Source of the DNA: Perognathus longimembris pacificus
Taxonomy: Eukaryota > Chordata > Mammalia > Rodentia > Heteromyidae
Length of the DNA stretch: 64,000 bases
Direction of reading: 5' to 3'
Assembly: GCF_023159225.1 (NCBI RefSeq)
Contig: NC_063161.1
Span: 71,576,767-71,640,766, forward strand
The notes under the pieces are model-generated. The model was not told the DNA's origin. It was given only the letters and a program-made list of their open reading frames with translations, and searched no databases. The stretch's first letter is position 1. Each line of letters begins with the position of its first letter. Position numbers and translations under genes: made by a program. This document shows positions 11,423-20,400 of this stretch, one piece after another.

Positions 11423-11655
11423 AGCTGGGTACTGATAGCTCATGCCTGTAATCCTAGCTACTCAGGAGGCTAGGTTATAAGGATCAAGGTTCAAAGCCAG
11501 CCCAGGCAAGAAAGTTCCTGAAACCCTTAATTGATCACCCCAAAAGCCAGAAATGGAGGTGTGGTGCAAATGAAAGAGTACCAGACTTGAGCAAAAAAGC
11601 TAAGGGACTATGCCCAGGCCCTGAGTTCAAATCCCAGGCCCAGCACACACATGCA
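11423..11655 (+). mobile_element. Composite SINE, nearly full length
   Basis: Head (ctcatgcctgtaatcctagc), middle and tail (caggccctgagttcaaatcc) in order, ending in a CA-rich tail. Confidence 0.85.
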
Positions 11656-11899
11656 TGCACACCCACACCCACCCACAGACTGAAGTTCATTTTTATCCCA
11701 AGTAACTATATGTGATTATTTGTCAATAAATTATGATGTAGCTTTTTGCCTTCTACATTGCATCTGATTCCTGGAAGATTTCTTGTTGAAAACTATTTAA
11801 AACCAATTTTAATTTGGATGCAAACATATTAAAGAAAATGAATTAATGTTTTAAGATAAACAACTTGTTTTTCACCCTATGAAACACTGGCATGTTTTA

Positions 11900-12163
11900 A
11901 TTTTTAAAAAATATAGTTTGGCAGTGGAAGTAGTAACACAGATCAAGATGCATTGTACTTACAATCTGATTTGTGGAATTGAAACCCCTTTGTACAACTA
12001 CTTAAAAAAGTAAATTAGGGGGAGGGGGAGGGGGGAATGAGGGAGGAGGTAACAAACAGTACAAGAAATGTATCCAATGCCTAACTGTAACCTCTCTGTA
12101 CATCAGTTTGACAATAAAAATTTTTTTACAAAAGAAAATAACAACTAAAAAAAAGTAAATTAG
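11900..12163 (+). mobile_element. Truncated LINE-1 3' ends, one with a 15-bp target-site duplication
   Basis: The insert 12019-12148 (G-rich start, then aagaaatgtatccaatgcc, ending aataaaaa) has the same 3'-end sequence that appears in reverse at 31 kb. It is flanked by the perfect repeat aaaaaagtaaattag at 12004-12018 and 12149-12163. About 11900-12003 looks like an older LINE-1 3' fragment into which it inserted. Both are non-coding remnants. Confidence 0.75.
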
Positions 12164-12344
12164 ATAAAATAAAAAATACTTTGGTAAAATCTCTAAATGA
12201 TTTCTTAACTTCCTTTTTCTTGGTACAATGTTTGTAGGTAATTTTTTTATGGATCCATAATGAATAAGATATAAAGATTTTTTTCTTGATCAGGGATTAA
12301 GAATATGACTTAAAAAAAAAACACCAAAAAGCTGGCCTACAAGC

Positions 12345-12575
12345 CAGGTGTCAATGGCTCAAGCCTGTCAGCTACTCTGGAGGCTGAGATCTGAGGATCA
12401 AAGTTCAAAGCCAGACCAGGCAGGAAAGTCTGTGAGACTCTTATCTCCAATTAACTGGGAAAAATCTGGAAGTGGCCCCATGGCTCAAGTGGTAGAGCAC
12501 CAGCCTTGAGTACAAATAACTAAGGGACAACCCCCAGGCCATGAATTCAAGCCCCAGTTCCAGCACAAAACCACA
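12345..12575 (+). mobile_element. Composite SINE
   Basis: Head (ggctgagatctgaggatc), middle (cttatctccaattaactggg) and tail (catggctcaagtggtagagc) in order. This is the last SINE before a stretch of more than 9 kb without any. Confidence 0.88.
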
Positions 12576-12778
12576 AAACAACAACAACAAAAATGCTGGC
12601 CTACTGGCTAAGACAGTTTCCAGTTTGGAATAATCTGTGATGGGTTAATTCCTTCCAGGAGCAAAGTGAAGAATATTAGGACAAGGACTCAAATAAACTG
12701 AATTAAACTCTAGAAGGTATGTTACAATTTTCCATAAATAACAGCTAATTCCTAATTGAACCATGTCCCCCTCCCCAC

Positions 12779-12824
<46 letters not shown>

Positions 12825-14089
12825 GTTTTTTTTCAAGGCGAAATGAAATAGATCACAAGAGAAACTGAGGAATTCTGGGCACACACAGGAGTGATTCAGT
12901 TGCCTTATTTGGTGCAGGGTTGTAAAAGGCTGCTGGAACAAACATCGTTTTGGTTAATGTTTCCATCTGATAACTGGGGGCTCAATGTTGAAAGCCTGAG
13001 CTGTCGGGTGAGTCACGCCTCTGGGAACCCAGGCTCTCTCTTCCCCTAAAGGGAGAGTCTGGACATTAAAAAGGTGACGGAACACCTCTGGATTGTTTGT
13101 CTTGCGCTTCATTCTAAGTGCTATCAATTACATGTCAAGGTGCTTTTTGGTCCCGGGCCAGTGATTCCGGGCCAGTTATTTTGACAGCCCTCCCCTTTCT
13201 CCCTTTCTCACACTGCACTCCTCTCGGGCCGGCCAGAGCCATTACGGTTATTATCTTTGTGGGTGTCGATGGATATCTATCTATGCAGTAAAGAACCTTC
13301 TCATTTTCCAAATATCTTAGGTGGCTCACGACGCCAGTGGGTCTTCCTTAGCCTCGGCCATCCGTGAAAAGTTAATCTGAAAAAAAAAAAAAAGGAAATG
13401 GTTTATAGAAACACACACATATATGTATATGTATATATGTGTGTGTATGTATACATATATTTCCTACCTTGACTTAAAAAAACCCAACTCTAAAAAGTTG
13501 TGTGCGTGTGTGTGTTTGTGTGTGTGTGCAGATCATGTCATTCAACCAAGGCTTTTTTGATCAGTGGTGGGCCTGGAATGGCTTTTCCTTTGAAAATGGT
13601 AATGTTTTGTGTTGCTGGCATAGTTATTCCCCCCACCCTCTCCCCAAAGAGATCAGTAAGGCCTGTAGAACCCAAGACTCAGGTAGAAGAAATAGAAATT
13701 TTATTTACACAGAGCTTACTTTCTGGACCCTCCAGTGTCATGTTTTGTCCCCTCCCCCCCAGTTAGGTTAGCATGTACATAACAAAAATATAACCCAGAA
13801 TGTAACGATGTAATGTAATGTATCGAAACATCAACTGGATATCAAAAATACCGCGGTGGGTTCAGAGCCCTGAATTCTAACCAGATGTATTTCTGGAGTG
13901 CTGCACCGGTCAGATATATTTCAGGTTTTTTTTTTTAAATTTTATTTTTGGTTCAAACCCAGGGGGATCGACAGGATAATTAGATTGAGAACATCTGTAC
14001 TAAATCCAAACCATTTCCCTGATCTTTCCCCATGGGAGGAATTAAAAAAAAATTTTTTTTTGTTTTAAAGCCCCTGTACATTTTCTTTG
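12576..14089. promoter_or_regulatory. Repeat-poor promoter-proximal flank
   Basis: Unique sequence apart from small microsatellites: (CA)16 at 12786-12817, a near-palindromic CA/TA tract at 13413-13461 and a GT tract at 13499-13528. SINE absence next to the CpG island suggests regulatory content, but no element is proven. Confidence 0.4.
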
Positions 14090-15671
14090 GGGTTAATTCC
14101 TAGGTCTGGCTCCTGCCTGCCACCGCGCACAGGGGGGAGGGCGGCCTGCCTGGCCCCCGGTGCGGCCGCCCGGGCGCCCTCCACCAGGGCAGGAGGGTGG
14201 CCAACCTGGCAGCCTCTCTGCATGCCAGGACCCTGGGCCTGGGGCGGGGCCGGCGTGGGGCCCCGCGGGTGGGCAGCGCGCTGGGACTCGAGGACCCCAG
14301 GCCCCAGGGTGCCGCTGCCCTCTACCGGGCATCGGAGCTGCAGCGCGCACCGGGGTGGGGGTGGGGGCGCCCCTCACCAGGCTGCGTCGGGCCGGGATCC
14401 CCTTGCGCACGCCGATGCCCCAGCGGGCGCCGAAGCCGCACCGGCCCCGGGGTCACCGGCTGCTCCGGGGGCGCGGCGAGCCCCCGCCTCCCACCTGGAC
14501 CCCATTCGGAGGCGAGCACAGACCGCGGGCGCTCTCCAGATCTGGGGGTGCGCGAGGGGCGCGCTCGCCCCACGGCGGCGCCCTGGCCCCGGGGGGCCGC
14601 TGACTCGTCATTATTTTTTCTCTACCGCTCTCCTGTTGTATTCCGTGCTCCACGCAGACTTGGTTTACCGCGGCGTCTCCGACGCGAGGGGATCGTGGGG
14701 ATTCGTCTTTAACTAATTAGACGTTAAATGAGGCGCGCGGGCGCGGCGGGCTGGTGAACGACGACGGTCGGAGCCGCGCGCGGCCCGGGACACACGGAGA
14801 TCATTGACTTATTTTGGGGGTTGAACTTGAGCATTCCTGTGAACTCGGGACGGCGCCCCGCTCTGAGCGCGCCCCCCGCGCCCCCACACTTGGCCCGGGT
14901 TTGGGTCCGTCCGGAGCTCGGGAAGTTTATCGCGGAAGTCACACGGGGGGGGGGGAGTGACACGGACGTGGGGCACGACTGTCTCGGGCGGTCCAGGCCG
15001 GGACGGCGCGCGCGCGGGGCCCCGCGCCCAGCCCCGCCGTTACCCCGGGTCCCCGGGGCGGGGCGGGAGGGGAGGGGGCCGCGTCGTCGTCCGCGTCCTC
15101 GCGCGCCCCGCACGCGCGCGGCTGCCGTGGGGTCGGGGTCGGAGCAGGTGGTCGCGGCTCCTCCGCGCGCCCCGCTCCCAGGACGCGCGGCCCACGGTTC
15201 ACGGGCGCCAGCCATTGCGACCCTCCGCCCTCCACCCCACCCGTCCGCGCCCCAGGTGAGCGGCCCCGAGCCCGCGGCCTCCGCCGGCCCCGCAGCGCCC
15301 CCTCGGGGCCGGGCCCAAGCCGGCCGCGCCAAGGCGAGCTGGCGGGCGAGCAGGCGGGCGGGCGGGGGTCGCGCGTCCGGGGGCCCGCGTCCGGGGGGAG
15401 GCGCGCGGGGCGGGGGCCGCGCGGGGCCGGCGGGAGGCGGCCGCGCCCCCGGCTGCGACCCCGGCGGCCGTGGCGAGGTGGGCGGGCGGGCGGCCGGGGC
15501 TCGCGGCGGCGGCGGCGGCGGCGGCGCCGGGAGGCGGAGGAGGCGGAGTCCGCGTCCGCCGTGGCTGCGGCGGCCGCCGGCTCCAGGCCGGGTTTTGGCG
15601 CCGCCCGCCGCCGCCGCCTGGCGGCTCTGAACTCCAGCCCCCTCGCTATCAGCCGCTCACTCCGTCTCAAT

Positions 15672-15728
15672 ATGTCTCAAGATGGCGGCCAATGTGGGAT
15701 CGATGTTTCAATATTGGAAGCGCTTTGA
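15672..15728 (+). other. Short upstream ORF overlapping the exon 1a start codon
   Basis: An ATG at 15672, 10 nt before the CUX1 start, opens an 18-codon frame that ends at TGA 15726-15728, inside exon 1a and in another frame. It has A at -3 but T at +4, so initiation would be moderate. If the transcript starts upstream of 15672, ribosomes using this ATG would bypass the CUX1 start. Whether it is translated is not known from sequence. Confidence 0.5.
15679..15689 (+). promoter_or_regulatory. YY1-type motif over the exon 1a start codon
   Basis: AAGATGGCGGC matches the well-known YY1 consensus found just downstream of many mammalian start sites, here overlapping the initiator ATG. A variant, AAGATGGCGCC, recurs 300 bp downstream at 15979-15989. 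Motif match only; no binding data. Confidence 0.6.
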
Positions 15729-15744
15729 TTTACAGCAGCTGCAG
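15682..15744 (+). CDS. CUX1: CUX1 alternative first coding exon 1a (partial CDS, 21 codons)
   Basis: This exon encodes the N-terminus of CUX1 (CCAAT displacement protein), a nuclear repressor/activator with an N-terminal coiled coil, three Cut repeats and a homeodomain. The same 5' exons also serve the Golgi coiled-coil splice product CASP. The translation begins MAANVGSMFQYWKRF and ends DLQQLQ. The paralogue CUX2 has DLRRLQ at the end, so this is CUX1. The start is fixed by an in-frame TGA at 15628-15630 and no in-frame ATG between it and 15682. The Kozak context is strong (A at -3, G at +4). The exon ends CAG at 15744, followed by a GT donor (gtcagg) in phase 0. Open reading beyond 15744 is GC-rich intron, not protein. 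The exon lies 1.5 kb upstream of exon 1b in the same CpG island. The 5'UTR limit and start site cannot be read from sequence. Confidence 0.96.
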
Positions 15745-15972
15745 GTCAGGCTTCTCCGCGCCCGCCTCGCGCCCGGGGCCGGGGGCTGCGGGCGGCCGCG
15801 GCCTCTCCCGCGGACCCCGGGACCGCCGGGCCGCCGGGGGGCCGCGGCGGCGGGGAGGTGGGGGTGCCGGGCGCCGCGGGGCCGGGTCGGGGACGAGTCC
15901 CTCGCGCTCCCCGCTCCCCCCATTGATAACCCGCTTGATCGGAAATTGATCCTCTTTGTTCAATTCATCGAT
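15689..15972 (+). promoter_or_regulatory. Cluster of Cut/CCAAT-type sites on and after CUX1 exon 1a
   Basis: CCAAT lies at 15689-15693, ATCGAT at 15699-15704, inverted CCAAT (ATTGG) at 15713-15717, ATTGAT at 15922-15927 and 15945-15950, and ATCGAT at 15967-15972. ATCGAT/ATYGAT and CCAAT are the classical targets of CUX1 DNA-binding domains. AT-rich hexamers are otherwise rare in this island. This suggests, but does not prove, autoregulation. Confidence 0.45.
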
Positions 15973-15978
15973 CAGCCC

Positions 15979-15989
15979 AAGATGGCGCC
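15979..15989 (+). promoter_or_regulatory. Second YY1-like motif, early intron
   Basis: AAGATGGCGCC repeats the exon 1a motif with one change, 300 bp downstream and 7 bp after an ATCGAT site. It could mark a second downstream start site. Motif match only. Confidence 0.4.
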
Positions 15990-16963
15990 GGGGCCGCCGC
16001 CGCCGCCGCTGCCCCCCGGTGTCCGCCGCCACCCCGGGCGCCCCCCCAGGCCCTGCGCCGCCGCCGCCGGCGCTGCCGCCCGCGGGACCGGGGCGGGGGG
16101 GGGGTGCGGCGGCCCCGGGGCGCGCGCGGCGGGAGGGGGGCGCGGGGCGGCGGCGGGCGCGGGGCCGGGGGCTGCGGCTCCGGCGGCGGCTCCTCCCGCG
16201 CGCCCGCGCCCCCCGGCCCGCCGTATTCCCCGGGAAAGTTTGTGGGGAGTTGCGGCGGGGGTGAAGCGCCGTGCTCCGCGGGAGGAGCCGGCGGCGCGGT
16301 GGAGCCGGGGCTGGTGGCGCTGTGGTGCCGCCGGCGGGCGGGAGGGTCAGCGCGGCCACCGGCGGGCGGCCACCGGCGGCGGCGCGGCCCGGCTCCGGCC
16401 AGGCGGCCGGGCGACCGGCGGGGGGCCGCGCTCTGCGTCCCCGCGGCGGGGCCCGGGCCTCTGGCTCCCGGCTGGCGGCGGGGGCGTCCGGCCCGGCGCC
16501 CGGCTGGACCCCGCGCGGACCCCGGCGAGTGGCCGCCCGGGGTCGCCGCGGAGGGGAGGGGGGCGGTCGTCCCCGCGGCCCCCGCAGCCGCCCCGCTCTT
16601 TTGTGTGCGGCGCCCCGGCGCGGGTCGGGTCCTCCGTGCCCCAGGGACCCCGCGGGGGGCGCTTTGGGGAAACTTGGCGGTTGGTAGCGGGGACGCTGGG
16701 CGCGCGGGACCGGAGGAGCGCGGCGGCCGGACCGCCCGGGCCCGGGCTCGGGCTCGGGCGCGGGTGCGGGTGCGGGTGCGAGAGCGAGAGGCGGGGGCTC
16801 CAACTTTCCCCGCGCCGCTCTCCCTGCCGAACGGCCGGAAGGCGCTTCCTGTGGGCGGCGGATCCCGGCGAGCGTCGCCGAGCGCCCCGGGACCCCCACT
16901 GTCCCGCCGCGGGGGTCCGCGTCCTGTGCGGGGCCCCGCGTCCTGTGCGGGGCCGCCGCTGCC

Positions 16964-17197
16964 ATGGAGCGCGCGGCCGGTCTGCTCCGTGACGCTCTGT
17001 CGGGCCGGGGAGTCCCGGCAGCGGGTGACGAGCCGGGCCGGGGTCCCCGTGCGGTGCCCGAACCCCCGGCGCGCCCTCGGGCTGCGTTCCCGCCGGCTGC
17101 CCTGGTCCCGGAGGAGCTGCGCGCCCTTGGGGTCCGCCCGGCGCCTGCCGGCTCGGCGATCGCGGCGCCCGGGCCGCCCCGGGACCCGGCCGGGTGG
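16964..17197 (+). other. Possible in-frame N-terminal extension of exon 1b (78 codons)
   Basis: An ATG at 16964 in an excellent context (gccATGg) reads without a stop into MQCAAGAQLK and the exon 1b donor, giving 88 codons in total. The added stretch is rich in Arg, Pro, Ala and Gly, as any GC-rich frame would be. It matters only if a transcript starts upstream of 16964. The alternative is plain 5'UTR or promoter DNA, which I think more likely. Confidence 0.3.
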
Positions 17198-17227
17198 ATG
17201 CAGTGCGCGGCCGGAGCCCAGCTCAAG
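17198..17227 (+). CDS. CUX1: CUX1 alternative first coding exon 1b (partial CDS, 10 codons)
   Basis: Ten codons read MQCAAGAQLK and stop exactly at a good splice donor (AAG, then gtgagc), phase 0. The human CUX1 isoform with the other N-terminus starts MLCVAGARLK, so 7 of 10 residues match and the exon boundary is the same. Position, strand and phase all fit an alternative promoter/first exon that splices to the same downstream exon as exon 1a. The start context is weak (T at -3, C at +4). An in-frame ATG with a strong context lies upstream at 16964 with no stop in between, so a longer N-terminus is possible. I chose 17198 because it matches the known human N-terminus in length. Confidence 0.9.
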
Positions 17228-17280
17228 GTGAGCGGTGTGGGGACCGGCGTGGGGCCCCGTGGCCCGCGGGCACAGCTTGA

Positions 17281-17323
17281 GGGGCTTGGGGGGACGGGCG
17301 CGGGGGGGGGGGGCGGGGGAGGG
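17281..17323 (+). other. G-quadruplex-prone G-run block just after the exon 1b donor
   Basis: At least five G runs (including one of 12 Gs at 17302-17313) lie within 43 nt, starting 54 nt downstream of the exon 1b donor on the transcribed RNA sense strand. This is a strong G4 pattern. Such intronic G-runs are known to influence nearby 5' splice sites; that role here is inference. Confidence 0.5.
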
Positions 17324-17460
17324 CAGTCGAGGTCCCGGAGAACGAGCCTGGCTCAACTTCACCAACCCAGTGGACGGTGACAGTGACCCTCAGGCGACTT
17401 AGGGGCAGGCGACTCCATCCCCACCGGGCCCATGCACACGCTCACGCGCGCACACGCAGG

Positions 17461-20400
17461 CACACACACGTGTGCAGGCTGACAACTTCTGTTGTGGGCC
17501 CCTGCTCCTTGCCTTTGCCCACCTGAAGAACTAAGAAGGAGACTGCAAAATAGGTTCTTTCCGATAAGATTAAAACTTAAAAGGAGTTCGAGTATTTATT
17601 GACTAAAATAGATTACTCCAAAGCGTCTATTGCGTAAATTAGATTCCTGAATGTAATGTACACAGCCGAATGCCTTTTTTTTTTTGATAAATTGGTCTAC
17701 CCTGTTTTAGTAAAAATAGCTCCCTTTTGCCATAATTTAATTCCTGTGCTTACTGTAAAACCCGTTGTGGAGTTTTAAGAGACAAACCTTCACCTCCCCA
17801 CCCCCCCCTTCCTAACTAAATATCAGTGAAGTTTCTTTTTTTAAGTCTCCTGGCAGACCTGCCAGAAAATAGATTTGGTTTCTAGAGCATTGTTGCGTCT
17901 TAGAAACGTGGTATAAATAGCTCCCCTCCCCTCATTGATTGGGGGATCTGGGGGACATTTAACCTTGTGATTGGTGGATGCCAAGGAAAGCTTCCCTTGC
18001 TGTTTATATGAGTGAACTTGGTATTGATCTTAAAAACAAAAACCAAAGCCCGTGCTCTCTGTTCAGTCTTCTTTTTACAGAAGGCATCTTTTGTGGTAGA
18101 TTATGACTGACCCACTGCAGCTGGTGAATTTGAGTGTTTAAAAAACATCAAACATAGAATGGGAAAGTTCAAGTTCAAGGCCAAGACCAGTTTTTTTTTT
18201 TCCCTCTCCCTCTGGAGCCTGGGGAGGCCCTTTGAGTTGTATCTAGTTGAGTGACCTGTCTGTTCCCAGGGGCTGGCTGGTCAGCCGGGAGGCAGTCAGA
18301 CTACAGTTGGAACAAGAATTCAGTAGGTTCAGACTGGGCTTGTTTTTCCAGACCCCCCCCTTTCCCTCAGGTCCGGTTGCCTGCCAGCGCAGTGTAGGCC
18401 TGCCTTTGTCACCTGAGGCTGAGCCCAGCTTTGCTGGGCACAGGGCTCGGAGGGATCAGGCCAGTCTTTGCTCTGCAGCTTCCCAAGGAGCTTCTGCATC
18501 TGGAGTGAATGTGCCCAGGATGGGGAGGGGGCTATGGAGACTGAGCTCTATTTCCCTCTATCCTGTTTCCTTTTTAGTCCCTGAGGCTTGCAGTATAGAA
18601 GTTTCTGTGCTTTGGCATTGCTAAGACTAGTTCAACAAGTTTTTACCTTATCCCAGACTTGTAAAAACCAGACTTTTTTTTTTTAAATAAAAAAGCCTCA
18701 CCATTGTATAAATTTATCGTTTAAATACATGTTTGAAAAGAGACACTTTCTGGAAGAAACTCATGCAGCTCTGCTTTGTGTTGGGGATCTCTGAACATTT
18801 GGGGCTGGCCCTTCCCTCCCCTTTCTGCACTTTCCTGTCCTGGTGACCCTCCTTCCCCTTTAAATCTTCTTGCAAAAGACAATGTTGTCCTCTTAGAGCA
18901 GAAAATAATTTCAGTTTTGTCAGAAGGCAGGTCTTTCTTCTGCTTGCTTGTTTTCTTTTTTCCTTTTTCTCCTGATATGGAAATGTGTTTGTTACTATCT
19001 CAAGACTGTTCTTGTATTAAGTCTATTATCTTAATTAAAATATTGCATCTAGTTGAATAACCAAATTGCTGATGTTCCTGTTTTTCTTTTCTGGGTTTTT
19101 CTAATATGGGTGTCTTAGAGGTTGGGAATGGACAAAGTCATTATCAGTTGATTAAATTTTCTTCCTGGGCCAAACTTTTTTTTTTTTTTTTAATTTCTAA
19201 GATGCAAGTCAGAGCAGGGACAAAGTTAGTGCTGCTACTCCTGCTGCAGCTGGGGACACCCGAGACCCTTTCGCCTGCATCTCCAATTTCAGCCCTGTCT
19301 TTCATGTTGCTAGTTGGGAAGGATACAGTGCAGCAGTCACCTCTTCCAACCGACCGGGCTCACCTGCTGCCTGCTGCCTGCTGCCTGCTGCTTCCCCGGG
19401 GCCCAGGGCCCTTAAAACAGCTGCCTGAAAGTCTCTGTTGCTGTTCATTGAAGAGAAAGCTGCCCGGGTGTGTGTATGTGTGTACGCTGGGCAGACACAG
19501 ACATGAGTGCCTGCGTCTTCTCTCCCACCCCCCGCCCCCATGATGATTGGAACTGTTCCCCAGGCTGTACATTAAAAAGAAAAAGAAAAAAGGCTTTAGG
19601 TAGGGAAAAAAAAATCTGTATTTATTTCGGCTCCATAGTGAAACGAAGGAGGAGAAATTGTTAGGGGAAGGCTTATAAACTTTTTAGGAGAAATCCAATG
19701 CAGGAAAAATCCTGCCGAGCAAGGCTTGTTTTCCTCCCTTGTCCTCTTAGATTTTGGAATCACATAAATTCCACCTATTTTAGAACTCGGGTATTTGCTG
19801 GCCTGAAAGATGTGCCGTTTGTAAAGTTGCTGCAAAAGTGATTCTGATGTTTCTGTCAGGATTATTTAAGCCTGATTTCGAATGATTTAATATGTAACTT
19901 TGCTTTCCCCACCAAAACGTCTGACTTTTATTAGCAATTGTTAAAGGCAGAAATGTTGTCTCTGTTGGCTTTTATTTTGTCTGAAGCTGTGTTATCGCTG
20001 GAGAAAGATAGTTTGGGTTTCAACTGAAATTTCTCTGCCTCTGTTTAAAACCAGACCTTTAATCTCATTTTAACATATTTAAAATGGTCAAAAACCCCGG
20101 AAGAATTGCTGTGTATAAGTAGCAAGTGAAAGTACTTTAAACACTCAAGCAATTCTGGTATCTAATTGAAAACAGGTGGAATTCTTGGAATCTTGTAGCT
20201 GAGCCTGACTGGCCAAGCCCAGGGACACTTGCAACTTGTGGCTACCCCTTTTGGTCGATGTCCAGGCCTCTCGCTGCTCCGCACTTGTTTACCTGGCCTT
20301 CCCTGACCCACTGGGCACTTTGAGAAATGGATGCCGGTGAATGCCCAGCCGTAATGGCGAGAATTGTGTGTGTGTGCAGAGAATGGATGAAGAGGAGCTC

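Larger units (their letters stand above)
14090..17460 (+). promoter_or_regulatory. CUX1: CUX1 CpG-island promoter region with two first exons
   Basis: About 3.4 kb of very GC-rich, CpG-dense sequence starts abruptly after AT-rich DNA near 14.09 kb and fades after 17.46 kb. It contains both CUX1 first exons. I see no TATA box at a plausible distance from either exon. Sp1-type GC boxes GGGGCGGGGC lie at 14241-14250 and 15055-15064. A palindromic homeodomain site TAATTA sits at 14714-14719 inside an AT-rich island. This is the layout expected of a broad, TATA-less housekeeping/developmental promoter. The long open frames on both strands follow from the scarcity of stop codons in such DNA. Edges are judged by eye. 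Confidence 0.9.

Noticed and set aside
14087..15630. Plus-strand frames of 170-270 codons upstream of exon 1a
   Set aside because: Same GC-rich artefact. The 14821-15630 frame ends at the TGA that precedes the CUX1 start, and no domain is recognisable.
15682..15744. Assignment to CUX2 instead of CUX1
   Set aside because: CUX2 shares the first 17 residues but continues RRLQ where this exon has QQLQ. The neighbouring MQCAAGAQLK exon matches only the CUX1 alternative N-terminus.
15745..16992. Open frame continuing 415 codons past exon 1a in the same frame
   Set aside because: It begins exactly at a GT donor at the known exon boundary, is Pro/Gly/Arg/Ala-rich, and lies in a CpG island where stop codons are rare. 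Other frames there are equally long.
15730..17365. Complement-strand open frames of 466-498 codons across the CpG island
   Set aside because: Composition artefact: Arg/Pro/Ala/Gly content with no domain, overlapping each other and the real CUX1 exons.
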